This document shows, one piece after another, positions 9,630 through 19,374 of a stretch of 64,000 nucleotides of DNA. Source of the DNA: Pseudomonas laurylsulfatiphila. Lineage in GTDB: Bacteria; Pseudomonadota; Gammaproteobacteria; Pseudomonadales; Pseudomonadaceae. The notes under the pieces were generated by a model. It did no database searches. It was not told the origin of the DNA and saw nothing but the letters and a program-made list of their open reading frames with translations. The position numbers and the translations under genes were made by a program. The stretch is taken from the NCBI RefSeq assembly GCF_002934665.1, contig NZ_NIRS01000002.1:1-64000 (forward strand), given 5' to 3'. How positions within the stretch are numbered: the first letter of the stretch is position 1; each line of letters opens with the position of its first letter.

Positions 9630-10904
9630 ATGAAACAGCTAAAATCTCTCCTTCCAGCCGCACTACTCACCCTCTGTGCCGGATTTCCATGCCTCTCGAG
9701 CGCAGCCGATTTAACGATCTCGTGTGGTGCGGTGGGTGCGGAGTTGCAGCTCTGCAAGGAGGCTGTCGAGGCGTGGTCGAAACAGACCGGCAACAACGTC
9801 GAGGTGGTTTCCACGCCTAACTCGGCGACCGAGCGTTTGTCGTTCTACCAACAAATCCTCAGTGCGCAGTCCGCCGACATCGACATTATTCAAATCGATA
9901 TGGTGTGGCCAGGGATGCTGGCAAAACATCTGATGGATCTGCGCGAGGTGCTTCCCGCCAACGCGACCCAAGGCTACTTCCAGGCACAGGTGGATAACGC
10001 CACGGTGAACGGACGGCTGGTGACGATGCCGTGGTTCACCGACTCGGGCCTGCTGTATTACCGCAAGGACTTGCTCGAGAAGTACAACCAGCAGGTTCCC
10101 CAGACCTGGGAGGAGATGACTGCTACCGCCAGGAATATTCAACAGGCTGAGCGCAATGCCGGGAACCCCAATGCGTGGGGTTACATCTTTCAGGGGCGCG
10201 CCTACGAGGGTCTGACGTGTAATGCGCTGGAATGGATCAGCAGCCAACCGGAAGGCGCAATGATCAACCCACGAGGCGACATCGTGGTCAACAGTCAAGC
10301 CTCAAGAACGGCTTTGAGCCTGGCGAAAAGCTGGGTAGGTGACATCTCCCCGCGTGGCGTACTCAACTACACCGAGGAAGAAGGTCGTGGCGTATTCCAG
10401 TCGGGAAATGCGCTGTTCATGCGTAACTGGCCTTATGTCTGGGCCTTGGTACAAAGCCAGGACAGTGCCGTAAAAGACAAGGTCGGGGTCGCTCCCCTGC
10501 CCCGTGGCGGCAAGACCGGTACCCATGCCTCCACCCTCGGTGGGTGGGGCCTGGCGGTGTCGCGATACAGCGCCCATCCAAAACTTGCCGCAGAACTGGT
10601 GAGCTACCTGACCAGTGCCCAACAGCAAAAACATCGTGCTCTGGCTGCCGCCTATAACCCGGTGATCGAGTCGCTGTATCAGGATCCCGAACTGCTCGCG
10701 GCAATGCCTTATTACGCTCAGTTGCACAGCATTCTCAACGATGGGGTGATGCGCCCCGCCTCAATAACCGCCGATCGCTATCCACGCGTCTCCAATGCGT
10801 TCTTCGATCGAGTGCATGGCGTGCTGGCGGGCGAGTTGCCTGTCGATCAGGCGCTGGCCGAACTGGAAAGCGAACTCACGCGCATCAAACGCCGGAACTG
10901 GTAA
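9630..10904 (+). CDS. Sugar ABC transporter substrate-binding protein (family 1)
   Basis: Periplasmic binding protein of 424 residues. A signal peptide (MKQLKSLLPAALLTL, cleavage near SSA, about residue 24) precedes a MalE/TreE-like extracellular solute-binding fold. The GAGGG-type Shine-Dalgarno at about 9621-9625 fixes the ATG at 9630; longer in-frame openings upstream lack family likeness. It delivers the sugar to the two permeases that follow. Sucrose is the inferred ligand because the operon also encodes a GH32 hydrolase, a ScrY-like porin and a fructokinase; trehalose or maltose are alternatives for this family. Confidence 0.87.
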   Translation: MKQLKSLLPAALLTLCAGFPCLSSAADLTISCGAVGAELQLCKEAVEAWSKQTGNNVEVVSTPNSATERLSFYQQILSAQSADIDIIQIDMVWPGMLAKHLMDLREVLPANATQGYFQAQVDNATVNGRLVTMPWFTDSGLLYYRKDLLEKYNQQVPQTWEEMTATARNIQQAERNAGNPNAWGYIFQGRAYEGLTCNALEWISSQPEGAMINPRGDIVVNSQASRTALSLAKSWVGDISPRGVLNYTEEEGRGVFQSGNALFMRNWPYVWALVQSQDSAVKDKVGVAPLPRGGKTGTHASTLGGWGLAVSRYSAHPKLAAELVSYLTSAQQQKHRALAAAYNPVIESLYQDPELLAAMPYYAQLHSILNDGVMRPASITADRYPRVSNAFFDRVHGVLAGELPVDQALAELESELTRIKRRNW

Positions 10905-10925
10905 GCCACAAGGAAGGAAATCACC

Positions 10926-11888
10926 ATGTCTGTCTCTACTACCCATGATCCCTGTGACGAGTTCCTGCTCACCAGGGAAACGCCCGTACAACGTCGCCGG
11001 GTACGCGCCGCCTGGCTGTTTCTGACGCCGATGTTGCTGTGTCTGGCCCTGGTGGCGGCCTGGCCGCTGCTGCGCACATTCTGGTTCAGCCTGACCGACG
11101 CCAGCCTGTCGGATACCAGTGGCGGATCCTTCGTCGGCTTGAGCAATTATCTGTTCCACAACGGCTCCAGCTGGTCGGGCATCCTGGTCGATCCGCAATG
11201 GTGGAACGCGGTGCGCAACACCTTGCATTTCACCGTGGTGTCAGTGGGCCTGGAAGTCGTATTGGGGCTGCTGGTGGCGTTGCTGCTGAACATCAAGTTC
11301 ACCGGCCGTTCTCTGGTGCGCGCGTTGATTCTGATTCCCTGGGCGATTCCCACCATTGTCTCGGCGAAGATCTGGTCATGGATGCTCAACGACCAGTTCG
11401 GCATCATCAATCACATGATGCTGAGTCTCGGCCTGATTGACGCGCCCCTGGCCTGGACGGCAGATGCGGATCTGTCGATGTGGGCGGTGATCATCGTCGA
11501 CGTCTGGAAGACCGTCCCTTTTGTCACGCTGCTGATGCTGGCGGCTTTGCAGATGTTGCCGAGCGATTGCTACGAAGCCGCCAGGGTCGATGGCATTCAT
11601 CCGCTGAAGGTGTTCTGGCGTGTCACGCTTCCCCTGCTGATGCCCGCACTACTGGTAGCGGCGATCTTCCGCATCCTCGACTCCCTGCGGGTTTTCGACG
11701 TCATCTATGTGCTGACCTCGAACTCTTCGAGCACCATGAGCATGTCGGTCTATGCCCGTCAGCACCTGGTGGAGTTCCAGGACGTTGGCTATGGCAGCGC
11801 GGCCTCGACGCTGCTGTTTCTGGTGGTTGCGGTCATCGCCATGCTTTATCTCTACCTCGGACGCCGTCAACTGGAGGTTCGGTCATGA
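10926..11888 (+). CDS. Sugar ABC transporter permease, MalF-type
   Basis: Inner-membrane permease of 320 residues with six or more hydrophobic helices. The EAA loop (EAARVDGIHPLKVFWRVTLP), which docks the ATPase, lies near residue 215. The N-terminus is cytoplasmic and charged (RRRVRAAW). It starts 21 bases after the binding-protein gene with AAGGAA upstream, and its stop overlaps the next start (ATGA at 11885-11888), indicating translational coupling. It forms a heterodimeric pore with the following protein. Confidence 0.9.
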   Translation: MSVSTTHDPCDEFLLTRETPVQRRRVRAAWLFLTPMLLCLALVAAWPLLRTFWFSLTDASLSDTSGGSFVGLSNYLFHNGSSWSGILVDPQWWNAVRNTLHFTVVSVGLEVVLGLLVALLLNIKFTGRSLVRALILIPWAIPTIVSAKIWSWMLNDQFGIINHMMLSLGLIDAPLAWTADADLSMWAVIIVDVWKTVPFVTLLMLAALQMLPSDCYEAARVDGIHPLKVFWRVTLPLLMPALLVAAIFRILDSLRVFDVIYVLTSNSSSTMSMSVYARQHLVEFQDVGYGSAASTLLFLVVAVIAMLYLYLGRRQLEVRS

Positions 11889-12727
11889 ACCAGCGCCTAC
11901 TGAAAAAAGCGCTGTGGCGCCTCGGATTCTGGTGTCTGATCGGGGTGTTGCTGCTGTATGCGGTCTTCCCTTTCTACTACGCCATCGTGACTTCGCTAAA
12001 GCCGTCCAGTGCCTTGTTCGAGGTGAGCTACTGGATCGAAAACCCCGACTTCTCCAATTACGCGGCGGTACTCCACCAAGCCTCATTCCTGCGGGCTATC
12101 GGTAACTCGCTGGTGGTTGCGCTTTGCGTGGTGACGCTGGCGCTATTCCTCAGCCTGACCGCCGCCTATGCCTTGGGCAGGGTGAAATTCCGTGGACGTG
12201 GCACGGTATTGATGATGGTTCTCGGCGTGTCGATGTTTCCCCAAGTCGCTGTACTGTCGGGGCTGTTCGAAGTGATCCGCGCCCTGGGTCTGTACAACAC
12301 GTCCTTGGCGTTGATCTTGAGCTACACGATTTTCACCCTGCCCTTCACCGTCTGGGTGCTGACCACGTTTATGGGCCAATTGCCCCATGAACTGGAAGAA
12401 GCGGCAATCATGGATGGCGCGTCCCCATGGGTCACGCTGACCCGCGTGTTGTTGCCGCTGCTCTGGCCCGCACTGGTCACCACTGGCTTATTGGCTTTCA
12501 TCGCCGCCTGGAACGAATTCCTGTTTGCCCTGACCTTCACCCTCACCGACACACAACGCACGGTGCCGGTCGCCATCGCCTTGATTTCCGGCGGCAGCCC
12601 ACATGAGTTGCCTTGGGGGTTGTTGATGGCCGCATCAGTGCTGGTCACCGTCCCACTGGTGATTCTGGTGCTGATCTTCCAGCGCCGAATCGTTTCCGGT
12701 CTCACCGCCGGCGCGTTAAAGGGTTGA
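11885..12727 (+). CDS. Sugar ABC transporter permease, MalG-type
   Basis: Second permease of the importer, 280 residues from the coupled ATG at 11885. It is a six-helix MalG/CUT1 protein with the EAA loop EEAAIMDGASPWVTLTRVLLP near residue 175. The short first periplasmic region and C-terminal position in the pair fit MalG rather than MalF. The chosen start gives a normal family length and overlaps the previous stop by four bases. Confidence 0.9.
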   Translation: MNQRLLKKALWRLGFWCLIGVLLLYAVFPFYYAIVTSLKPSSALFEVSYWIENPDFSNYAAVLHQASFLRAIGNSLVVALCVVTLALFLSLTAAYALGRVKFRGRGTVLMMVLGVSMFPQVAVLSGLFEVIRALGLYNTSLALILSYTIFTLPFTVWVLTTFMGQLPHELEEAAIMDGASPWVTLTRVLLPLLWPALVTTGLLAFIAAWNEFLFALTFTLTDTQRTVPVAIALISGGSPHELPWGLLMAASVLVTVPLVILVLIFQRRIVSGLTAGALKG

Positions 12728-12754
12728 TGCCCAACAAAGACAAGGAACAGCATC

Positions 12755-13900
12755 GTGATCAAATTGAAACTGGACAACGTGAACAAACAATTGGGCGGCG
12801 CGCGGATTCTTCGCGACGTCAGCCTGGAAATCGCAGCGGGTGAATTCGTGGTGTTCGTCGGCCCTTCGGGCTGCGGAAAGTCGACCCTGCTACGACTGAT
12901 CGCCGGACTGGATTCGATCTGCGGCGGCGACCTGCTGATCGACGGGCGTCGGGTCAACGACGTGGAGCCGCGCGAGCGTGGCGTCGGCATGGTGTTTCAG
13001 TCTTATGCGCTGTACCCGCACATGAGCGTCTACGACAACATCAGTTTTGGCCTCAAACTGGCCAAGACGGAAAAGACCAGCCTGCGTGAGCGCGTGCTGA
13101 AAACAGCGCAAATCCTTCAGTTGGACAAACTGCTGCAACGCAAGCCAAAAGAACTGTCTGGAGGGCAGCGCCAGCGTGTGGCAATGGGCAGAGCCATGGC
13201 GCGTGAGCCGGACATTTTGTTGTTCGATGAGCCACTCTCCAATCTGGATGCATCCTTGCGGGTGCAGATGCGCAACGAAATCGCCCGGCTGCATGATCGA
13301 CTAGGCTCGACCATGATCTACGTCACTCACGATCAAGTGGAAGCGATGACCCTGGCCGACAAAATTGTTGTGCTCAATGGCGGTCGCGTAGAGCAGGTCG
13401 GCTCACCGCGCGAACTCTATGAGCGCCCAACGAGCCGCTTTGTCGCCGGTTTTCTCGGTTCGCCCAGAATGAACTTTCTGACGGCGCGCCTGCACGCCCC
13501 AGCCGAAACCAGCCTGGTCGATACTCCCGTTTTGGGTATGACCTCCCTGCCCTTCGACAGCTCGCACCTGGCGGCGGAGGCCCCGCTGAGCCTGGGGATT
13601 CGCCCGGAACACGTGTCTCTCAAAGCGGCGCAGGGAACTGCCGGCGTCGTCGTGACCGGGGTCGAATACCTGGGGAGCGAAACGTATGTGCACCTCGAGA
13701 CAGGTCAGGACGACCCACTGATCTGTCGCTGTGAGGTCAACGCCGGATGGCGGGTGGGCGATCGGGTCGAACTACAGCTGGACATTGACAACCTGCACCT
13801 GTTCGACGCCGAGGGCACGGCCTTGAGGCGCCACCCAAAAGCCATTGAAACCCTTCCGGATGGCGTCTCTCTGCGTTCGGCACGAGCAAGCGCCCTATGA
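12755..13900 (+). CDS. Sugar ABC transporter ATP-binding protein, MalK/UgpC-type
   Basis: Nucleotide-binding subunit of 381 residues. Walker A is GPSGCGKST (about residues 37-45), the signature LSGGQRQR lies near 133-140, Walker B is LLFDEP, and the H-loop His is in VTHDQ. A C-terminal regulatory OB/TOBE region (about 240-360) is present, as in CUT1 ATPases that energise disaccharide uptake. It starts with GTG at 12755 behind AAGGA (about 12742-12746). Its stop overlaps the hydrolase start (ATGA at 13897-13900). Confidence 0.92.
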   Translation: MIKLKLDNVNKQLGGARILRDVSLEIAAGEFVVFVGPSGCGKSTLLRLIAGLDSICGGDLLIDGRRVNDVEPRERGVGMVFQSYALYPHMSVYDNISFGLKLAKTEKTSLRERVLKTAQILQLDKLLQRKPKELSGGQRQRVAMGRAMAREPDILLFDEPLSNLDASLRVQMRNEIARLHDRLGSTMIYVTHDQVEAMTLADKIVVLNGGRVEQVGSPRELYERPTSRFVAGFLGSPRMNFLTARLHAPAETSLVDTPVLGMTSLPFDSSHLAAEAPLSLGIRPEHVSLKAAQGTAGVVVTGVEYLGSETYVHLETGQDDPLICRCEVNAGWRVGDRVELQLDIDNLHLFDAEGTALRRHPKAIETLPDGVSLRSARASAL

Positions 13901-15399
13901 CTGTGTATTTGAATCCTATGAACGACCCAATGTCTTCCGCCCTTGACCTTGCGCAGCATGCGCTGAGTGATGGTCTGACTCGCGTCATCCACGACTATCG
14001 ACCCGGTTATCATATTGCCCCCCCGGCAGGCTGGATGAACGATCCTAACGGGGTAGTGTACTTTCGTGGCGAATATCACGTGTTCTATCAGCATTACCCC
14101 TTCGACGCGAAATGGGGCCCGATGTATTGGGGCCACGCCAAGAGTGCCGATCTGGTTCATTGGCAGCACCTGCCCATTGCGCTGGCACCCGGCGATGACT
14201 TCGACCGTGACGGATGTTTTTCCGGTAGCGCAGTGGTGTGTGGAGATACCTTGGCACTGATCTACACCGGCCACACCTGGCTGGGGGACGTGGGAGACGA
14301 ACGCTCGATCCGTCAAGTCCAGTGCCTGGCCACCAGCATCGATGGCATCCGATTCGTCAAGCACGGCGCCGTCATCGAGACCGCGCCGCAAGACGCGATC
14401 ATGCACTTTCGTGACCCCAAGGTATGGCAGGAGGATGACTATTGGTACCTCATTGCCGGCGCACGTCTGGGCGATCTGCCGCTGCTCCCGCTGTACCGTT
14501 CCACGGATCTGCGCGTCTGGGAGTTCCTTAACTATGTATCCGGTGGCAGGGAGGGTGATGGCTATATGTGGGAGTGCCCGGATCTGTTTCGACTGAACGG
14601 ATGCGATGTGCTGTTGTACTCCCCCCAAGGTATGTCATCCCAAGGTTACGAACGGCTCAACAAGTACCAGACTGGTTACCGAGTGGGCCGACTCGACAAC
14701 GAGTGGAACTTCACCGGCGGGCCTTTTATCGAGTTGGACAATGGCCACGACTTCTATGCAGCGCAGACGCTATTGGCTGCCGATGGTCGGCGCCTTGTGT
14801 GGGCGTGGCTCGACATGTGGGAAAGCCCGATGCCGAGCCAGGCCCATCACTGGTGCGGCATGCTCGGATTGCCACGCGAACTTGAACTGTGCGCAGATCG
14901 CCTCCGAGTGTATCCGGCACGAGAGCTCACCGCTCTGCGCATGACTCTATTGCCGAGTACGCCGTGGTGGGAGGAGTCGGGAACCCGGTGGGTGCCGGAA
15001 GTGTATGGCGACATGCTCGAAATCCATGTGCATCTGGATGTGCTCGGCTGTACCGACGGCCACTTGGGAATCGCCTTGCGCTGCAGCGTCGATGGCCAGG
15101 AAGAAACGCTGCTCTACTACGATGCGTCACTGCAGCGGCTTGTGCTTGACCGCAGCCGCTCGGGTGCGCAAGTCACAGGTCAACGCAGCGTGGCGATAGA
15201 CCCGACACAAGAGCGACTGAACCTGCGTGTTTTTCTCGATCGCTCGTCCATCGAGGTGTTCGACGAGAACGGGCGCTTCAGCCTCAGCAGTCGCCTCTAC
15301 CCACAGCCCGGCAGTCTGGGTGTGAAGCTCCTTGCAAGTGGGAGTGGCGGGCGAGTCTCGATTCCCAAGGCATGGCCTCTCGGCTCTGGATGGCTGTGA
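13897..15399 (+). CDS. Glycoside hydrolase family 32, sucrose hydrolase (invertase)
   Basis: Hydrolyses sucrose, or related beta-fructosides, to glucose and fructose in the cytoplasm; no signal peptide is present. Of 500 residues, WMNDPNG (46-52) supplies the nucleophile Asp49, FRDP (171-174) the transition-state Asp173, and ECPD the acid/base Glu226. A C-terminal beta-sandwich covers about residues 350-500 (FLDRSSIEVFDENGRFSLS). Because the operon has an ABC importer and no PTS, the substrate is probably free sucrose rather than sucrose 6-phosphate. Alternative starts at 13918 and 13930 cannot be excluded. Confidence 0.9.
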   Translation: MTVYLNPMNDPMSSALDLAQHALSDGLTRVIHDYRPGYHIAPPAGWMNDPNGVVYFRGEYHVFYQHYPFDAKWGPMYWGHAKSADLVHWQHLPIALAPGDDFDRDGCFSGSAVVCGDTLALIYTGHTWLGDVGDERSIRQVQCLATSIDGIRFVKHGAVIETAPQDAIMHFRDPKVWQEDDYWYLIAGARLGDLPLLPLYRSTDLRVWEFLNYVSGGREGDGYMWECPDLFRLNGCDVLLYSPQGMSSQGYERLNKYQTGYRVGRLDNEWNFTGGPFIELDNGHDFYAAQTLLAADGRRLVWAWLDMWESPMPSQAHHWCGMLGLPRELELCADRLRVYPARELTALRMTLLPSTPWWEESGTRWVPEVYGDMLEIHVHLDVLGCTDGHLGIALRCSVDGQEETLLYYDASLQRLVLDRSRSGAQVTGQRSVAIDPTQERLNLRVFLDRSSIEVFDENGRFSLSSRLYPQPGSLGVKLLASGSGGRVSIPKAWPLGSGWL

Positions 15400-15490
15400 G
15401 GGCGGATGGCTATGAGCAACGTCATTGGAGTCGCGAGAAGCGCAGGCCATGTGTCATGATTCTGCGTCAACCTGACCGGCCTCGCCTCGC

Positions 15491-16483
15491 ATGACTTCAG
15501 TGAAAGATGTTGCACAGCTGGCCGGCGTGTCCCTGATGACGGTTTCTCGAGCGCTCAATAATCCGGAAAAACTGAGTCCCGAAACCCTTCTGCGGGTGCG
15601 TCGCGCCATTGATGAACTGCAATTCGTACCGAGCCTGTCGGCGCGCAAGATGCGCGGCGACAACCTCCAGAGCCGAACCATCGGTGTGTTCGCGCTGGAC
15701 ACCGCGACCACACCGTTCGCGGTCGAGTTGCTGCTGTCCATCGAACAGACCGCGCAGCAAGCAGGCTGGAATGTATTTATCCTCAACCTGCTAAGCAACC
15801 CGCCCACCGACCAGAATATCGACCTGATGCTATCGCACCGTCCCGACGGGTTGATCTTCAGCGCCATGGGGTTTCGCCACGTGAACATTCCCGAGCGCTT
15901 GAAGAGCAAACCCCTGGTACTCGCTAATTGCCTGGCAGATGACAGTCGCTTGGTGAGTTATGTGCCAGACGACGAAACGGGGCAGTATCGAGCGGTACAT
16001 CATGCGTTGAGCCAGGGCTATCGGCGCCCTCTGTGCATCAATCTGCCAAAACAGAGTCTGGCCTGGGGCCTGCGGCAAAAAGGCCTGCAGCGTGCCTGTC
16101 AGGCATTCGGACTGGCGCCTGACGCGCTCCTGCAATACAACCTTTCCGATCATGATGCCTATGGTGAAACCGCAGGCATCCTCGACCGGCATATCATTGA
16201 TGGTCGTCCCCAGTTCGACATTCTGATCTGTGGCAACGACCGCATTGCGTTTTGTGCCTATCAGCTGTTGTTGGGCCGAGGTCTGAAAATCCCCGACGAT
16301 GTCGCCGTGCTCGGCTACGACAATATGATCGGTATCGCTGAGCTGTTCATCCCGCCGTTGACGACGGTGCAACTGCCGTACTACGAGATCGGTCGTAAGG
16401 CTGCCCAGCACCTGATCGAGACCATTGAGGTATCGGGAACCCAGCCAGTTGATTGTCCATTGGTGGTCAGGGCATCACTATAA
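15491..16483 (+). CDS. LacI family transcriptional repressor of the sucrose locus
   Basis: A 330-residue LacI/GalR regulator. The N-terminal helix-turn-helix (VKDVAQLAGVSLMTVSRALN, residues 4-23) and hinge precede a periplasmic-binding-like effector domain (about 60-325, with ICGNDRIAF and VAVLGYDN motifs). It ends the sucrose operon 91 bases after the hydrolase gene and probably binds the GTTAACGTTAAC palindrome at 9587-9600. Likely inducers are sucrose, fructose or fructose phosphate (inference). Confidence 0.87.
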   Translation: MTSVKDVAQLAGVSLMTVSRALNNPEKLSPETLLRVRRAIDELQFVPSLSARKMRGDNLQSRTIGVFALDTATTPFAVELLLSIEQTAQQAGWNVFILNLLSNPPTDQNIDLMLSHRPDGLIFSAMGFRHVNIPERLKSKPLVLANCLADDSRLVSYVPDDETGQYRAVHHALSQGYRRPLCINLPKQSLAWGLRQKGLQRACQAFGLAPDALLQYNLSDHDAYGETAGILDRHIIDGRPQFDILICGNDRIAFCAYQLLLGRGLKIPDDVAVLGYDNMIGIAELFIPPLTTVQLPYYEIGRKAAQHLIETIEVSGTQPVDCPLVVRASL

Positions 16484-16711
16484 GGATTGGTTAATTTGGT
16501 GATAGCTCACCCACTGGCTTTCGTTTGCCACTCGCCTGTCACCGACCACTTATGGCCCAAAGCGTGCTGCATTCCCGCACTCCAAGCCTACCCTTGCGCT
16601 TTTACTCTGACTTTCGACGCACTACGTACAGTTCTATGTGCACTCGCGGAATCGAACTAATCAAGGCGCAGCTAAGAGCCAGTCTTGATATCTGTGATAT
16701 GGGGTCGACGG

Positions 16712-16860
16712 TTTCCTCATATGCTAACTCGGTTAAGCGAGCGATGAGCGTGCTCGGAGCCGTGTTCTGCTTTCCATTCCTTCAGCGCTTTGTGATTGCC
16801 GCCTTTGGTTTCGACGACTTCGCCGGAGTAAGGACTTTGGCAGCCCTTTACCGACCAAGC
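16712..16860 (-). pseudogene. C-terminal fragment of an MvaT/MvaU-type H-NS-like protein
   Basis: On the minus strand one frame reads PYSGEVVETKGGNHKALKEW followed by KAEHGSE, almost the DNA-binding C-terminus of Pseudomonas MvaT/MvaU proteins. The N-terminal oligomerisation region is missing and the normal end (VESW...) is replaced by unrelated residues before a stop near 16719. Nothing else gene-like is visible in the 404-base interval 16484-16887, so this is a relic of a silencer gene. Confidence 0.75.
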
Positions 16861-16887
16861 CCTGGGTGAGCGCTTTCGGGTTCCCGA

Positions 16888-17268
16888 TCACGTATTTCGG
16901 TGTGAGTAATAAATCTTGCTCACAATCGTCCACTCCCCTTCGACCTTGAGCAGGTGGAAAAAATCAGTGAAGCGGAAACCCGAGAGATTGTCGGTGTCAA
17001 CTCTGGCGCTGGCTGTCGTGCCGACAATGTCGATGCTGACGACAGCCGATCGGGCGTCGGGAGATGGCTTAAATTGGGTATCGATCGCTTCAAAAAGCCC
17101 CTCAATGCCTCCGCCTACCAGTTTTCCACTATCTACAGCGAACATCGTCGCTTTATCACTGAAGGCTGGCTTCATGATTTCGCTTTTCGCCTTCACTCCT
17201 CCTTCAGAGTATTTGTTCAGCACCTCAACAACAGCGTTGTACTCTTGGACGTATGTGATACCACTCAT
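16888..17268 (-). CDS. NTF2-like / putative lumazine-binding family protein
   Basis: Small cytoplasmic protein of 126 residues from ATG 17268, with GGAG about seven bases upstream; longer forms start in non-family sequence. It has the cone-shaped NTF2-like layout (N-terminal helix VVEVLNKYSEGG, then strands ending FFHLLKVEGEWTIVSKIYY) seen in the Lumazine_bd_2/SnoaL-like families. Members bind small molecules or act as isomerases, but no catalytic residues can be assigned here. It lies about 100 bases downstream of the symporter gene on the same strand. Confidence 0.7.
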   Translation of the reverse strand: MSGITYVQEYNAVVEVLNKYSEGGVKAKSEIMKPAFSDKATMFAVDSGKLVGGGIEGLFEAIDTQFKPSPDARSAVVSIDIVGTTASARVDTDNLSGFRFTDFFHLLKVEGEWTIVSKIYYSHRNT

Positions 17269-17368
17269 GCTTAAACTCCGTGATTGATTCATTAGGTCAA
17301 ACGCATCTGATTCACTGGCAAAGGAGAGGAGCCATTGCCTTTTGAGGGCTGATGGCTCCTGTTGGTTT

Positions 17369-18628
17369 CTATGCTTTCTGCGAAACTCGCTCGACTTTTG
17401 AAGGCTCAAGGGCAGCCTTTTCCCACTTGGCGATAACCAACGGTGCGATGGCATTGCCCAGTACGTTAAGCGTGGTTGTGCCGCTATCGATAATCCTGAA
17501 AATCCCCGCGATCAGTGCCACCCCTTCCAACGGTAGGCCTGCGGATGCCAATGTCGCGGAGAGAATGATGATGGCAAACCCAGGCACACCAGCAGCGCCT
17601 TTAGAGGTCAGTACCATGGTGACGACGAGGAGAATCTGTTGGGACAGTGACAGTTCGATCCCATAGAGTTGAGCGACAAAAATAGTCGCAACGCCCAGGA
17701 AAATCGACGCACCATCCAGATTGAATGCGTAACCCACCGGCACCACAAAACTGACGATTCGGCGCGGAACGCCATAGCTTTCCAGCTTGCTCATCAACTG
17801 CGGCATAACCGCAGCCGATGCGGCACTCGAGAACGCAAGGATCAGCTCATTTCGGAAATACTTGATCAGCTTGAAAATGTTCTCGCCGATCAGATAGCAA
17901 ATACCGCCGAGTACCACCAACGCAAAGATAATCAGTGCCAGGTAGACCACACCAATCAGTTTGAGCAAGGGCAATAGCGAGGCAAAGCCAAAGGTGGCTA
18001 CGGTAGCGCCGATCATCCCAAATACGCCTATTGGCGCGTAAGCCATGACGATTGAGACGACTTTGAACATTGCATCAGAAATACCCTGAACCACCGCAAC
18101 TACGGGCGCGCTTTTTTCTCTGGGGAGCGAGTTCAATGCCATGCCAAACAACACGGCGAAGAACAACACCGAAAGCAGCTTCGCTTCCGACATTGCCACG
18201 AATACGTTATCTGGGACGATGTTCTGCACAATCACCAGGGCGCCCTTCGAGGGCTCCATTGTGATGGACGCAGAACTATGTGTAATGCCTGAAATATCGG
18301 TGCCAGTGCCAGGCTCGAGGATGTTTGCGAAACATAGTCCCATCACAATCGCCAAGCCCGTGATCGCAAAGAAATAGCCCAGCGACTTTACACCCATACG
18401 ACCAAATGACTTGTTATCTCCGCCTCCTGCGATGCCCAGGATCATGCAACAAAACACGATCGGCACAACCACCATCTTCATCATCTTGATGAAAATATCG
18501 CCAAGCGGTTTCAGAATCTCTGCGCTAACCCACGATTGATACTGCGGATGGGTATTGAAATACCAACCGACGAGCACGCCAAGCAACAGCCCGGCAACGA
18601 TTTGCCACACCAAGGGAATACGTTTCAT
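17369..18628 (-). CDS. Dicarboxylate/amino acid:cation symporter (DAACS family)
   Basis: Inner-membrane Na+ or H+ coupled uptake protein of 419 residues in the GltP/DctA family. Recognisable are the N-terminal helices, the serine-rich re-entrant region (FSSAASAAVMPQLM) and the C-terminal transport core (PVGYAFNLDGASIFLG, LTSKGAAGVPG). The ATG at 18628, with AAGG upstream, gives the family N-terminus MKRIPLVWQIVAGLLLG. Substrates are glutamate, aspartate or C4-dicarboxylates; the sequence alone does not decide. It lies 113 bases after the VOC gene, so the two may be cotranscribed. Confidence 0.9.
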   Translation of the reverse strand: MKRIPLVWQIVAGLLLGVLVGWYFNTHPQYQSWVSAEILKPLGDIFIKMMKMVVVPIVFCCMILGIAGGGDNKSFGRMGVKSLGYFFAITGLAIVMGLCFANILEPGTGTDISGITHSSASITMEPSKGALVIVQNIVPDNVFVAMSEAKLLSVLFFAVLFGMALNSLPREKSAPVVAVVQGISDAMFKVVSIVMAYAPIGVFGMIGATVATFGFASLLPLLKLIGVVYLALIIFALVVLGGICYLIGENIFKLIKYFRNELILAFSSAASAAVMPQLMSKLESYGVPRRIVSFVVPVGYAFNLDGASIFLGVATIFVAQLYGIELSLSQQILLVVTMVLTSKGAAGVPGFAIIILSATLASAGLPLEGVALIAGIFRIIDSGTTTLNVLGNAIAPLVIAKWEKAALEPSKVERVSQKA

Positions 18629-18741
18629 GTCTAGCCTTCTTGTTGGAATGAAAGGTCTGCGTTTATTGGCAGTTGCTAGAGTCACGAGCTTCCAGCTCAC
18701 TTGAGATCAAATGGCACAACGCTGTTGTGCCATTACTTTCG

Positions 18742-19167
18742 TTACTTGGCGAAGAGCTGGCCCATATCCTTGAAGGCTTTGAATTCGAGGGCGTTCCCGC
18801 ATGGATCAAACAGGAACATGGTCGCTTGCTCGCCGACTTGCCCTTTGAAACGAATGTAGGGTTCTATTACAAACTCAGTGCCAAACGACTTCAGGCGCTC
18901 AGCCAACGCCTCCCATTCTTCCCAGCCCAAAATGATGCCGAAGTGCGGAACGGGAACGTCGTGCCCGTCGACCGGGTTGCTGTGAACACTCTCTTGGGAA
19001 TCGGTTTTTGGATGCTCGTGAATCACCAGTTGGTGGCCATAAAAGTTGAAGTCGACCCACTGGGTGCTGGAACGCCCCTCTTCCAGGCCAAAGACCTCAC
19101 CGTAAAAGGTGCGTGCCGAAGCCAGGTTGTAAACGGGGATTGCGAGGTGGAAAGGCGAAAGGCTCAT
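18742..19167 (-). CDS. VOC family (glyoxalase/dioxygenase-fold) protein
   Basis: A 141-residue vicinal-oxygen-chelate protein made of two beta-alpha-beta-beta-beta units. Candidate metal ligands are His near residue 7 (FHLAIPV), the His in QLVIHEH or PHFGI, and Glu in ALEFKAF. Such proteins act as glyoxalases, extradiol dioxygenases or resistance proteins; the substrate is not evident. It is divergent from a LysR gene, with a 207-base AT-rich gap, and precedes the symporter, so LysR control of this pair is likely. Confidence 0.8.
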   Translation of the reverse strand: MSLSPFHLAIPVYNLASARTFYGEVFGLEEGRSSTQWVDFNFYGHQLVIHEHPKTDSQESVHSNPVDGHDVPVPHFGIILGWEEWEALAERLKSFGTEFVIEPYIRFKGQVGEQATMFLFDPCGNALEFKAFKDMGQLFAK

Positions 19168-19374
19168 CAGAACTCCAAAAATAATTTTTGTTGGTGAACA
19201 ACTGAGCAGCGCATGAGTACTGATGCTGGCAGTGCACGATGCTTCAAGCTCAGACGTCCCACCGACATCGACCTGCCGGGTTCAGCCGTTGCCGGGGGAT
19301 GGAAACATCGTAGGGCGGAAAACAAACCAGAAAAATCAATATATATTTCTTAGAAACACAATTAATATTTGTTA

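Noticed and set aside
13705..14628. Open frame antisense to the ATPase/invertase junction
   Set aside because: No family likeness, and it crosses the junction of two well-supported genes on the other strand.
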